Origin: Sphaerochaetaceae bacterium
GTDB lineage: Bacteria; Spirochaetota; Spirochaetia; Sphaerochaetales; Sphaerochaetaceae
DNA: 64,000 nt
Direction: 5' to 3'
Assembly: GCA_028532915.1 (NCBI GenBank)
Contig: JAQQAI010000006.1
Span: 1 to 64,000, forward strand
Shown here: in pieces, positions 43,339 to 51,666 of the stretch
Layout: every line of letters begins with the position of its first letter
Position numbering within the stretch: position 1 is the stretch's first letter
Notes under the pieces: generated by a model
The model's database searches: none
What the model was told of the DNA's origin: nothing
The model's input: only the letters and a program-made list of their open reading frames with translations
Program-made: the position numbers and the translations under genes

Positions 43339-44691
43339 CTATCTTTTTAGTATCCTTAACTTTTTAAATTGGATCAGAATGATGACTATGGCCCATGCGA
43401 TCATGATCAGATCGATGAGAAAAGATCCGATATACACCCATCGGACTCCGAAGAATCTTGGAAGGGTAAGCATCACAGGGATATAGAAAACTATCTGTCG
43501 GATGATTCCGATGACCGAAGCTTTGTTTCCTTCGTCTATCGCGGGGAAGAAGGTCATGGCCATAAACATGACCGGTAATACCGGCAGAAGCATGATGAAG
43601 ATTCTGAAGTTCCACAGGTCAGTATGTATAAATTCAGCTGAAGGAAGCATTATGTGAAGTATTGCCTGCGGGTTCACAAGCATCACCAGCCACAACGGAA
43701 GCATGAGAACCAATCCTGCAACGGTAAAGATCTTCACATTGCTGATGACTCTTTCATATTTACGTGCGCCGAAATTTATACCTACGGCCGGCTGCAGAGC
43801 CCTCATTAATCCGAATATGGGAGTCAGCATGAAAATGAATATCCTGTAGACTATCCCGTAGAATGCTATATCCGTGGTAGATCCGTACCGACCTAGAGCA
43901 TTGAGGACCACAATTCCCTGAATCAGAGTCATGAAAGTCATGATAAACGAGGGAATTCCGTTGGAGAGTATTGCTTTTATGATATGGGGGTCCCTATGGA
44001 TGGAGAAGGCCTTTGCCTCGAAGGATATATGTCTGCTCTTTGCATAGAGGAAGAACAAGAATGTATAAATGAACATTCCCAGATTCGTTCCCCACGCAGC
44101 TCCTTTGACACCGTAATCAAGGATGACAATCAGAAGATAATTCGCAGCAATGTTGACAAGCAGTCCGATACCCATCATCACTGCCGCAAATCCCATTTTC
44201 CCTTCAGCTCTCACAACCATATTGCCTGCAAGACCTGATATCCACAGCACAGACCCGTATAAGGTGACTCTGAAGTAATCTGTGCCCTGTACCAGGCTCT
44301 CTCCGGTCGCACCCATCATCGCAACCAGCGGTTTGCACAATATCAGGGCGATGATTGTGAGAGCTGCTGCGAACAGCACTGTGAGGTAATTCATATTTCC
44401 GATGATTCTCTTTTGGGTATAATGATCGGATGAACCGATAGCGATGCTTAGTGCAGAACCGGCACCGACTCCCGCCAGGGATCCCAGGCCGAGGGATATC
44501 TGGCTTAACGGGTAAGCCATCGAGATACCTGCCAGGGCTGTTTCACCGACAAATCTTCCGATGAAAACTGCATCAAAGATCGTATTCAGTCCATACAGGA
44601 CCATCGCAATGACTGCAGGCCATGAAAGTCGGACCATGACTTTCCACATGTTCTCATGCAGTATCATATCTCTGTGTGTATTATTGTTCAT
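43339..44691 (-). CDS. MATE family efflux transporter
   Basis: A 450-residue inner-membrane antiporter with 12 helices in two pseudo-symmetric halves: LSWPAVIAMVLYGLNTIFDA and VGETALAGISMAYP in the first, LGRYGSTTDIAFYGIVYRI and ALQPAVGINFGARKYERV in the second, typical of MATE proteins that use Na+ or H+ to export drugs. AAAGGA precedes the ATG. First gene of MATE-ABC-ABC, a known arrangement under MarR-type control in Firmicutes and spirochaetes; the long palindrome upstream supports this. Confidence 0.9.
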   Translation of the reverse strand: MNNNTHRDMILHENMWKVMVRLSWPAVIAMVLYGLNTIFDAVFIGRFVGETALAGISMAYPLSQISLGLGSLAGVGAGSALSIAIGSSDHYTQKRIIGNMNYLTVLFAAALTIIALILCKPLVAMMGATGESLVQGTDYFRVTLYGSVLWISGLAGNMVVRAEGKMGFAAVMMGIGLLVNIAANYLLIVILDYGVKGAAWGTNLGMFIYTFLFFLYAKSRHISFEAKAFSIHRDPHIIKAILSNGIPSFIMTFMTLIQGIVVLNALGRYGSTTDIAFYGIVYRIFIFMLTPIFGLMRALQPAVGINFGARKYERVISNVKIFTVAGLVLMLPLWLVMLVNPQAILHIMLPSAEFIHTDLWNFRIFIMLLPVLPVMFMAMTFFPAIDEGNKASVIGIIRQIVFYIPVMLTLPRFFGVRWVYIGSFLIDLIMIAWAIVIILIQFKKLRILKR

Positions 44692-44728
44692 CTGTTTATG
44701 TCCTTTTATGTTGTATCCGTTTACTGGA

Positions 44729-44760
44729 GTTTGTTAATTAGTTAACTCTAATTAACAAAC
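44729..44760. promoter_or_regulatory. Large palindromic operator of the efflux operon
   Basis: Perfect 13-bp arms GTTTGTTAATTAG (44729-44741) and CTAATTAACAAAC (44748-44760) around TTAACT, with the smaller palindrome AGTTAACT (44740-44747) at the centre. It covers the spacer and -10 of the operon promoter, as expected for a MarR-family repressor site. Confidence 0.8.
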
Positions 44761-44768
44761 TAAGTCAA
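44740..44768 (-). promoter_or_regulatory. Promoter of the MATE-ABC-ABC operon
   Basis: On the minus strand TTGACT (44763-44768), 17-nt spacer, TTAACT (44740-44745, only 3 of 6). The -10 is buried in the operator. The interval 44692-45005 has no gene: besides this control region it holds AT-rich DNA (about 44825-44850) and the terminator at 44942-44985. Confidence 0.5.
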
Positions 44769-44941
44769 TAGGTAATGGATGAGATTGTTGTTGATAAAGA
44801 CCGCTTGGTGTGGTTTAAAGATTATAATTATATATATAATATATTAATTAGATGATATTTTAGAAAACGGGAAGGTGAAAGATGTGATATTGAGAGAAAG
44901 TTAATACGAATAAATATAAAGGAGGATAAAATCGGTGCTGT

Positions 44942-44985
44942 TCAAAATAAAAACGGGTGATGTGCATTTCACATGCCATCACCCG
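44942..44985 (-). terminator. Rho-independent terminator of the DUF2089 operon
   Basis: On the minus strand CGGGTGATG pairs with CATCACCCG (9 bp; plus-strand arms 44954-44962 and 44977-44985), with an inner GCAT/ATGC stem, followed directly by TTTTTATTTTG. It lies about 20 nt past the stop of the SHOCT-like gene. Confidence 0.9.
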
Positions 44986-45005
44986 CCGGTTCTTATGTAT
45001 GCAGC

Positions 45006-45428
45006 TTATCGGCAGAACACTCTGATGACAGAGTCCTCGTTGTCGACATCGACTGTGAGCTGTTCCAGTGAATCCATGATATCCTGGATATTCTCCGGGT
45101 TGAAATTTGAGAAGTCGAAATTCATTCCCTGCTGCTTCAGTTCGTTGTTGATCTCATTTTGTGCCTCTTTCGGAATAAGGCCTGCAATATTGAAACCTGC
45201 TTTGATCAGTGCGAACGGGACTTTTACCTGCACTCTTCCGATTTTCGCTCCGCCGGGGGTGTTCTTCGGTTCTACATTCACATAGATGAACTTGCCGGAT
45301 GAATTTGAGCCGGACAGATTCATCTCACTTTCTTTTTCCTGTGCCGCAGAAAGGAGCTGTTCAGCTTCTTCTGCATTTATCTTGCCCTCTGCGAGCATCG
45401 TTAAAATTTTCATTCTTTCTTCGTTCAT
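45006..45428 (-). CDS. SHOCT-like/YvlB-N-type domain protein
   Basis: A 140-residue protein. MNEERMKILTMLAEGKINAEEAEQLL at 45428 is the classical N-terminus of SHOCT-like domains found with DUF2089 and LiaI/PspC-type genes; GAGGG lies 8 nt upstream. An earlier ATG at 45443 overlaps the previous stop (ATGA). The second half (FIYVNVEPKN ... VQVKVPFALIKAGFNIAGLI) resembles the start of a repetitive beta domain as in YvlB. It probably binds or senses membrane state as part of a small envelope-stress operon. Confidence 0.8.
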   Translation of the reverse strand: MNEERMKILTMLAEGKINAEEAEQLLSAAQEKESEMNLSGSNSSGKFIYVNVEPKNTPGGAKIGRVQVKVPFALIKAGFNIAGLIPKEAQNEINNELKQQGMNFDFSNFNPENIQDIMDSLEQLTVDVDNEDSVIRVFCR

Positions 45429-45439
45429 AGTATTTTCCC

Positions 45440-45715
45440 TCATGTTATGTTTACTTCAAAATTCGCATCTTCGTTCTCTACTGTTATATTGGTTCCAATC
45501 ATAGCTCCGAATATTTGAGGTAAGGCGAAAAACAGCTTCAGGTATTTTTTTGCCGTTGAATCTCTTGTGCCCGAAATGCTTATGATGAGCAGCACGATAG
45601 ACGCAAGGATGTACAGAGGCAGAAGGATAATGTATATGAGGATCAGAGGAAACCATATAGGAAACGTCTTTCCTTTCTTCGTCCTGAAATATCCTGATAC
45701 CAGCATCGCTATCAT
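45440..45715 (-). CDS. Small membrane protein of the DUF2089 operon
   Basis: A 91-residue protein with a helix pair near residues 17-45 (FPLILIYIILLPLYILASIV and following) and a second amphipathic/hydrophobic region (LFFALPQIFGAMIG). Its ATG overlaps the DUF2089 stop (ATGA) and its own stop overlaps the next possible start, so the three genes are translationally coupled. No family recognised; the C-terminus (ITVENEDANFEVNIT) is probably outside the membrane. Confidence 0.75.
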   Translation of the reverse strand: MIAMLVSGYFRTKKGKTFPIWFPLILIYIILLPLYILASIVLLIISISGTRDSTAKKYLKLFFALPQIFGAMIGTNITVENEDANFEVNIT

Positions 45716-46086
45716 GTGCCAAGCTCCTTTAAAGCATCTTTCACTTTCATTTCACCTGAAGATATCTTATCTAATACGCGAGATAAGGATTCAGTATCCT
45801 TAACATCTTTGATCTGCAGACCGTAATTATCAACCTTTTTTGATAACTCGTTGAGTTTGTTCTTCACGGTAGGGTAGCTGATGTTGAAAATCGATTCCAT
45901 CTGCTTTATCGAACCGTGAGTCTTTATAAATGCGACGATAAACTTCTGATCCTCTTCGCTTAACGTCGACATCTGAGGCAGCTGGAAGTCCCCTTCGATC
46001 GTAAGGTTGTCTTCCGGTATGTACACTTTCTTCACGACGATTCTTTTGCCCCTGCTCAGTTCAAGAAGTTTCTTCCAATTATGCAT
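45712..46086 (-). CDS. DUF2089 family regulator-like protein
   Basis: A 124-residue protein. ATG 46086 (AGGAG 5 nt upstream) is preferred over a longer frame to 46116. It has LSEEDQKFIVAFIKTHGSIK, MESIFNISYPTVKNKLNEL and the C-terminal EMKVKDALKEL helix, the DUF2089 pattern (PF09862), with a sigma-like helix-turn-helix. The N-terminal zinc ribbon present in many members is absent. It likely regulates its own operon. First of three genes. Confidence 0.85.
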   Translation of the reverse strand: MHNWKKLLELSRGKRIVVKKVYIPEDNLTIEGDFQLPQMSTLSEEDQKFIVAFIKTHGSIKQMESIFNISYPTVKNKLNELSKKVDNYGLQIKDVKDTESLSRVLDKISSGEMKVKDALKELGT

Positions 46087-46106
46087 ATCAGCTCCTTCAT
46101 AACTGC

Positions 46107-46135
46107 AATGTAACACTGAAAATTGAATATGGCAA
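46107..46135 (-). promoter_or_regulatory. Promoter of the DUF2089 operon
   Basis: On the minus strand TTGCCA (46130-46135), 17-nt spacer, TACATT (46107-46112), 20 nt before the ATG at 46086. Confidence 0.5.
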
Positions 46136-46280
46136 TAGTAAAAATTAATAATATCAATAAAAAATCTAAAAATTATTAAAAAAATTAATATTCACCAATG
46201 CAAAGCGATAAAAATAGATATTTTTTCTGGAATATTTAAGATTTGAGTATTTAAACATAATATGGTACCCTCATTATTGC

Positions 46281-47867
46281 ATGAATCATCGGACAGAATT
46301 ATCTGTTATCGTAATACTTTGCCTCATTACCATTTTTCCTCTTTCTGCGTCTTCAAAGCAGAAACTGTGGAGTTCAGATTCCGAACTCGTATCGCAGATG
46401 CAGATTCTCTATTCAGTCTGCGGTTTTGCCCGGTCGGGTCACAGCGGGAATGTGACAACCGGAGAATTGATGTATTCTCTTGATTATCTGAAAAAAGAAT
46501 GTGAGCAATTGTCTTCGGATCAGCTTCTTTTGTTCGAGGATATCGAAGATAAGCTGAAAATCAGGTCCGATCTTGTTTTCAGCGATGATTCTTCCATGGA
46601 TATATCGCTCATCTATTCTTTCGAACTATATGCGCATACGAATGAACAGCAGGTGAGAGAAGAACAGTTGTGGCATCTTCAATGGCCTGACAGACTTCCC
46701 CTGATCTCTGTTCCTCTGACGTTCTCTTTGTTCGATACCTTTTATTCTTCCGTTGATTTCGTGGTGACTCGGAGACTCCTTGATTATCCGGACCAGAGCC
46801 TCTATTCTTCTTCGGTTTCGACAAACCATTCTCTGCGCGACTTTTTTACCCTTGATTTGAACTGGCCGTACAGAGCCGTAGCTGCGGCCGGAGGTAGACA
46901 GTGGAACTTTCAGTTCGGCCGTGCAGTTCTCAATATGGGACCGGCTTATACCGGGAATCTTCTCATCTCGGATCATCTTCCCTATCATGATTACGCACAG
47001 TTCAGGACATGGTTCGGACCTCTGACCTTCACTGCTCAGGGGATAGGATTCCCTCCTCCTTCAGAAACGGGAGAGGGTGATGACACAATCAAAATGCTTC
47101 TCACTCATAGAGTAGACTGGAATGTCACCTCTTCAATAAGATTCTCGGTTACTGAAGCGATGATGTATCAGGATGCGATACTCGAACCGAGATTCCTCAA
47201 TCCGATGATGATCTATCATCAGTATTTCATGAGTGATAAATCGAATTCTTTTCTGACGGCGGAGATGATCGTCTCTCTGATTCCAGGGCTGACAATCTAT
47301 GGACAGGCCGGTGTCGATGAGATGCAGATTCTCGGGGAAAGCAGCAGTATTCCCAACGCGCTGGGATGGCAGACGGGAATCGAGTATGCATGGCTGAACA
47401 AAGGTTCGATGGTCCATATCTGGGCAGAATTCGTGCATACTGATCCATATCTTTATCTGAGAGACGGGATAAACTATACTGTTGCGTTTAAGAATACCCA
47501 GACTTATTTTACCAGGTATGCGGGCTATCCTCTGGGAGGAGATGCTCAAGTGCTGGCTCTAGGATTCGAGTGGGATAATTCAAAGAACATGAAGGTCTTC
47601 GGGTCAGTTCAATACAGCCGGAAAGGGGAGGTTACATACGATTCTTCGTATCCTCCCGAAGATTCGTCTGTTACGACACCGACCGGTGTCATTCAGACGA
47701 CGGTAAGGCCTTCAGTGGGAATGAGGTATGTGATCACCCCTTTTTATGCCGGAGAAATCATACTGAAAGGGGAGTTTTCCTATCTTCACATCGAGAATGT
47801 AAATAACTGTGAAAATGACACGTTGACCGATTATCAATGCTCGTTTTCTGTAAGTTACTCTTTATGA
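46281..47867 (+). CDS. Wzi-like outer-membrane beta-barrel protein
   Basis: A 528-residue exported protein with a signal peptide (VIVILCLITIFPLSASS). After a helical N-terminal region (about 30-110), the rest alternates hydrophobic strands ending in aromatic residues, typical of an outer-membrane barrel. Features shared with capsule-assembly (Wzi-type) proteins are FQFGRAVLNMGPAYTGNLL, PRFLNPMMIYHQYF and FVHTDPYLYLRDG. It has a paralogue directly downstream. Wzi anchors capsule polysaccharide at the surface; here that role is inferred from resemblance and from the nearby export locus. No Shine-Dalgarno is evident before ATG 46281. Confidence 0.65.
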   Translation: MNHRTELSVIVILCLITIFPLSASSKQKLWSSDSELVSQMQILYSVCGFARSGHSGNVTTGELMYSLDYLKKECEQLSSDQLLLFEDIEDKLKIRSDLVFSDDSSMDISLIYSFELYAHTNEQQVREEQLWHLQWPDRLPLISVPLTFSLFDTFYSSVDFVVTRRLLDYPDQSLYSSSVSTNHSLRDFFTLDLNWPYRAVAAAGGRQWNFQFGRAVLNMGPAYTGNLLISDHLPYHDYAQFRTWFGPLTFTAQGIGFPPPSETGEGDDTIKMLLTHRVDWNVTSSIRFSVTEAMMYQDAILEPRFLNPMMIYHQYFMSDKSNSFLTAEMIVSLIPGLTIYGQAGVDEMQILGESSSIPNALGWQTGIEYAWLNKGSMVHIWAEFVHTDPYLYLRDGINYTVAFKNTQTYFTRYAGYPLGGDAQVLALGFEWDNSKNMKVFGSVQYSRKGEVTYDSSYPPEDSSVTTPTGVIQTTVRPSVGMRYVITPFYAGEIILKGEFSYLHIENVNNCENDTLTDYQCSFSVSYSL

Positions 47868-47884
47868 TATTTCAGGAGGAAAAA

Positions 47885-49594
47885 ATGAAACGAATTGTTT
47901 CTGTAACAGTCTTATGTATCGGATTATTGAGCTCGACAGTATCAGCTGCGAATTATCAGAAGATCATTCCTGTTGATTCGCAGATATATGAGATGGTCGA
48001 TGCTCTCTACGCTGAAGTCGGTTATGCGCCGGCTGTGATGAGTTATCCTGTTACAGTGGGAGAATTGAAGGATGTTATTTCCTATATTCCCGAGAGGGAC
48101 CTGTCTTCAGAAGGGAAGGAGCTTTTACGGCAGGTGAGAATGCTCTGCAGCCCTGAAGAAATGAGTGAGAAGACATTTAGAGGGAGTGTCGGATTCGAAC
48201 CCGCTTTGGAGTTCTACATTCATCAGGATGAAGTGAACTATGATGAGGAAACTGACTGGATCTACGATTATGACAGCAGAAAACCGCTTGTCACAATCCC
48301 TCTAGAGGCTTTCATGACAGATTATATCTACAGCGAAACCGATCTGGTAGTGCTTAAGACCCGTTATTCCTATAATAATTCGACAGGGGTTACTGATTCC
48401 ACCGAGATCTTCTCTCCGAAATTCTCGTTCAACAATCCTTTCGATGAAAGCCTCGTGAATCATGTCGATCTGAATTTCCCTGAAAGAGCTGTGGCAAGTG
48501 CAGGTTTTGACAGGATCAATGTCACAATCGGCCGGGATGATCTGAAGTGGGGAACCGGAAATACCGGGACTCTCACTGTCGGCGATCATCTTGATTATTA
48601 CGATTTCGTCAAGTTCTCGACCTATCATGAGAATTTTAAATATACCTATATGATAAGCGGGTTTGACTCACCATCATGGATCTCGGCAAATCAGAACAGT
48701 ACAGTCGACGATGATGATACCTCGTTCTCTGATTCCTCCGATAATCTGAAAATGTATGTGGCCCATCGCGGCGAGTTCAGGCTCTTTGATAAAAGAGTCA
48801 CCCTGGCAGTGACTGAAGCGATGATGTATCAGACCAGTGCTGTCGATTTCAGATATCTCAATCCATCTATGTTCTATCATAATCTGTTTATCAGAGGTAA
48901 CGGGAACTCAACGCTTGCCTTCGAGCTGAATGTGAATCCCTACAGATATGTGAACGTATACGGTAATGTGGTTCTTGATGAGTTCCCGTACCCGGGAGAG
49001 GATCAGAGCTCCAGCGGGGCCCATCCGACCGGTATCGGACAACAGTACGGTGTAGAAGGGGTATACCCTCTTGGCAAAGGCTATATCTCCGCTTTCATCG
49101 AATATGTCCACACTGATCCCTATCTCTATCTCAGAGACAGTGTGGATTACATCGTGAACAGAAGAATCTTCAATATGGAAACAGGATTTTCCATCAAGAA
49201 GAACTTTCTGGGCTATGAATACGGTAACGATACGATTGTGGTTGCCGCAGGTGTCGATTATTGGGTCGCAGATAGTTTTACCGGATCTTTAAGTGTCACC
49301 TATAAGCTTCATGGGGAGACGAATATCGATTCGGCATGGGGGAAGGGGCCCGATCATGTAAACAGGGAAACCCCGTATGATGATCCGTCGACGCCAAATT
49401 TGACCGTCGAGGAATCACTGAAAGTGTCGGCCGGTACACAGTTATATCCGTTCAGGTCTTCACGATCGAAACATCTGAGAAACATCAGCCTGATGGGGCA
49501 GGTGGATTTCATCAGCCATGAGAACAAAGATAATGAAGTTGGACTTGATACATTCGACATCCAGCTTATCCTCGGTGCAGGATGGAAGCTGTAG
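47885..49594 (+). CDS. Wzi-like outer-membrane beta-barrel protein (paralogue)
   Basis: A 569-residue exported protein with AGGAGG before ATG 47885, 17 nt after the previous stop. Signal peptide MKRIVSVTVLCIGLLSSTVS then Ala-rich cleavage. Same order of motifs as its neighbour: VNHVDLNFPERAVASAGF, IGRDDLKWGTGNTGTLTVGD, VTEAMMYQTSAVDFRYLNPS and FIEYVHTDPYLYLRDS, showing a tandem duplication with strong divergence. It ends in a short barrel strand (QLILGAGWKL) typical of outer-membrane insertion. Function as for the first copy. Confidence 0.68.
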   Translation: MKRIVSVTVLCIGLLSSTVSAANYQKIIPVDSQIYEMVDALYAEVGYAPAVMSYPVTVGELKDVISYIPERDLSSEGKELLRQVRMLCSPEEMSEKTFRGSVGFEPALEFYIHQDEVNYDEETDWIYDYDSRKPLVTIPLEAFMTDYIYSETDLVVLKTRYSYNNSTGVTDSTEIFSPKFSFNNPFDESLVNHVDLNFPERAVASAGFDRINVTIGRDDLKWGTGNTGTLTVGDHLDYYDFVKFSTYHENFKYTYMISGFDSPSWISANQNSTVDDDDTSFSDSSDNLKMYVAHRGEFRLFDKRVTLAVTEAMMYQTSAVDFRYLNPSMFYHNLFIRGNGNSTLAFELNVNPYRYVNVYGNVVLDEFPYPGEDQSSSGAHPTGIGQQYGVEGVYPLGKGYISAFIEYVHTDPYLYLRDSVDYIVNRRIFNMETGFSIKKNFLGYEYGNDTIVVAAGVDYWVADSFTGSLSVTYKLHGETNIDSAWGKGPDHVNRETPYDDPSTPNLTVEESLKVSAGTQLYPFRSSRSKHLRNISLMGQVDFISHENKDNEVGLDTFDIQLILGAGWKL

Positions 49595-49607
49595 ATGCTG
49601 TCTGCCT

Positions 49608-50282
49608 CTAAAAGAAATTATCGAACATCTTCCATGCGATCTTCTCTCCGCGGATGAGATGTTTTTCCATGGCGGTTTCAGCCAGAGAAGCTTTTCCCTT
49701 TTTTATCGCATCGAGGATCGCGAGATGCTCATTCACGGTTATGACAAGATTCTCTTTCGGAAAGTCCTTTTCATAGCTCCACAGTCTGAGCAGGTGACAC
49801 TGTTCATTGATCGGACGGCCGATACTGATCAGCCGTTCGTTACCGGTACTCTTGAGCAGAAGAGAATGAAAGACGATGTCGCTGGCGATGAACTCTTTGA
49901 GATCATCTTCACGATTGCTCAGCAGATCATTCTGTAGCTGATACATCGTATCGAGTTCTTCAGTGCTGCAGTTTTCCGCGGCGCTGAATGCGGCGAGCTT
50001 ATCGAGATATCTTCTTATCGAAAAAATGTGATGGATCTCGTCGTAGCGGGGGTTGAACACTACATACGATTTTCCGTTGTACCCGACGATTCCCTGATTC
50101 ACCAAAAGTTTGAGTCCTTCTCTGACAGGTGTCATGCTGACACCGAGTTCGGCAGCGAGAGTTTCCACTATCAGTCGTTCACCGCGATGGTACTTCAGGT
50201 CGAAGATCTGCTCCTTTATAACTTTGGATACCTCATCTCCCAGGTACTGTTTTGATAAAAGGACACCACTGTCTTTATTCAT
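49608..50282 (-). CDS. GntR family regulator, FCD subfamily (FadR-like)
   Basis: A 224-residue repressor. ATG 50282 with GAGG 6 nt upstream. Winged helix at about 10-75: LGDEVSKVIKEQIFDLKYHR, then LAAELGVSMTPVREGLKLL. The FCD ligand domain has the metal-binding set in DIVFHSLLL (Asp, His), VNEHLAIL (His) and AMEKHLIRGE (His), which fits carboxylate sensing. It is divergent from the tripartite tricarboxylate transporter operon, and near-identical palindromic sites lie at both promoters, so it probably represses both. Confidence 0.92.
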   Translation of the reverse strand: MNKDSGVLLSKQYLGDEVSKVIKEQIFDLKYHRGERLIVETLAAELGVSMTPVREGLKLLVNQGIVGYNGKSYVVFNPRYDEIHHIFSIRRYLDKLAAFSAAENCSTEELDTMYQLQNDLLSNREDDLKEFIASDIVFHSLLLKSTGNERLISIGRPINEQCHLLRLWSYEKDFPKENLVITVNEHLAILDAIKKGKASLAETAMEKHLIRGEKIAWKMFDNFF

Positions 50283-50367
50283 TATCTGCCTCTGATCCAA
50301 ACATATTCACATGTGTTTCTTGCCGTTGCCTTTTGTGAACGAAATGTCTGTTTATGTAATTATTTAG

Positions 50368-50386
50368 GTATATTGTATACTATATA
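50368..50386. promoter_or_regulatory. GntR operator copy 1 (regulator side)
   Basis: GTATATTGTATACTATATA, centred on the palindrome GTATAC, 86 nt before the regulator's ATG on the minus strand. It matches the copy at 50548-50566 in 18 of 19 positions. The region 50283-50620 has no gene: it holds the two operators, the transporter promoter and AT-rich DNA. Confidence 0.75.
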
Positions 50387-50539
50387 AGGCTATGAGTAAA
50401 CAAATTTTTAATGTGAATAAAATGCGATTAATTCCTGCATACAATAAGTTTTTGTTGATGTTTACGGGGTTTTGCACATTAAATTCATATATTAGAGATA
50501 TAGAAGAATTAATCGTCCAAAAATAATAAAAATTTTTCG

Positions 50540-50568
50540 TTGACACCGTATATTGTATACCATATACT
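50540..50568 (+). promoter_or_regulatory. Promoter of the TTT operon with GntR operator copy 2
   Basis: TTGACA (50540-50545), 17-nt spacer, TATACT (50563-50568). The operator GTATATTGTATACCATATA (50548-50566) covers the spacer and -10, ideal for repression by the divergent GntR protein. A short GC hairpin (GGGTGC/GCATCC, 50582-50597) is at the mRNA 5' end. Confidence 0.8.
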
Positions 50569-50620
50569 AAATCTGGAAAGAGGGTGCTTGAGCATCCTTA
50601 ATTTTATCGGAGGTCTTTCA

Positions 50621-51589
50621 ATGAAAAAACTGATTTTGACTTTGACCATTCTTTTGGTCATCTCTTTCTCTGTCTTTGCACAGGGCGATGCTGAAGAAGC
50701 AGCGTTCCCCACAAAGCCGATCACTATTACTATTCCTGTTTCTGCAGGTGGTGGTACTGACCTGCTCGTTCGCGCAATGAGCGCACCGCTCAAAGAGATT
50801 CTCGGCCAGACAGTGAATGTTGTGAATAAGCCGGGTGCCGGTGGGGCTATCGGTTTTGCCGCAGGTGCTGCTGAAAAACCCGATGGGTACAATGTGACGG
50901 CTATGCTGGCAGAGCTTATCACTGTTACTCAGGTCGCAGATGTTAATTTCTCTTATGAGAGCTTCATTCCTGTTGCCAACGTGAACAGCGAATGTGCAAC
51001 ACTCACAGTAAGGGCAGATGCTCCTTATGACACTCTCGAAGAGTTCGTTGAATACGCCAAGGCTCATCCCGGTGAAATCTCTATCGGTAACAGCGGTATC
51101 GGCGGTATCTGGCACTTCATCGCTGCTGCTATCGCATCAAGCACAGGTGTCGAAGTCACTCACGTTCCTTTCGAAGGCGGCGGTACAGCTGTAACTGCTC
51201 TTGCAGGCGGTCACGTTGATGCAGTACCTGTGACTCCTCAGGAAGTCGAAGTTCAGGTAAAAGCAGGCAGAGCTAAGATCCTTGCTGTTCTTGCACCGGA
51301 AAGAGTCGCATCATTCCCTGATGTTCCTACCGCAAAAGAACTTGGCTATGAAGATCTTATGTTCACCATCTTCAGAGGATTCGGTGTTCCTCTCGGAACT
51401 CCTGATTCAGTTGTTCAGACACTGAGCGATGCATTCGAAGAAGTCCTTCAGGATCCTGCGATCATCGAGTTCATGGCTGAAAAACACTTCACCAAAGACT
51501 TTGTTCCAGGTCCTGAATTCGGCGAACAGATGGCTCGTGAAGAGAAGATCTACGCTGAGATGGCCCAGCAGCTTGGTCTGAGCAAGTAA
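50621..51589 (+). CDS. tctC: Tripartite tricarboxylate transporter substrate-binding protein (TctC)
   Basis: A 322-residue periplasmic protein. ATG 50621 with GGAGG; signal peptide MKKLILTLTILLVISFSVFA. The mature part begins FPTKPITITIPVSAGGGTDL, the classic TctC start, followed by VNKPGAGGAIGF, HVPFEGGGTAVTALAGGHVD and FRGFGVPLGTP. It binds a carboxylate solute and delivers it to TctAB. A hairpin follows the gene, and the operon continues with tctB, tctA and two metabolic genes. Confidence 0.95.
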   Translation: MKKLILTLTILLVISFSVFAQGDAEEAAFPTKPITITIPVSAGGGTDLLVRAMSAPLKEILGQTVNVVNKPGAGGAIGFAAGAAEKPDGYNVTAMLAELITVTQVADVNFSYESFIPVANVNSECATLTVRADAPYDTLEEFVEYAKAHPGEISIGNSGIGGIWHFIAAAIASSTGVEVTHVPFEGGGTAVTALAGGHVDAVPVTPQEVEVQVKAGRAKILAVLAPERVASFPDVPTAKELGYEDLMFTIFRGFGVPLGTPDSVVQTLSDAFEEVLQDPAIIEFMAEKHFTKDFVPGPEFGEQMAREEKIYAEMAQQLGLSK

Positions 51590-51615
51590 ACAGCTCAAAT
51601 GCTATTGTAATAAGA

Positions 51616-51643
51616 GAGAGGCTCTCTGAAAAGGAGGCCTCTC
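51616..51643 (+). terminator. Intercistronic hairpin after tctC
   Basis: GAGAGGC (51616-51622) pairs with GCCTCTC (51637-51643) over a 14-nt loop, 27 nt after the tctC stop. It is placed like the hairpins at 9514 and 58091. Confidence 0.55.
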
Positions 51644-51666
51644 ATTCTATCTTAGGGAGTCCTAAC

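Noticed and set aside
44825-44860. AT-rich near-palindromic stretch as an origin or attachment site
   Set aside because: It is simple TA repetition without DnaA boxes or duplicated flanks.
44935-45285. Plus-strand frame opening with AAGGAGG and GTG
   Set aside because: It runs through the terminator hairpin and antisense to the SHOCT-like gene, with no recognisable protein pattern.
46262-46483. ATG in TATGGTACCC as an earlier gene start
   Set aside because: The frame overlaps the Wzi-like signal peptide in another frame and stops after 73 codons without family features.
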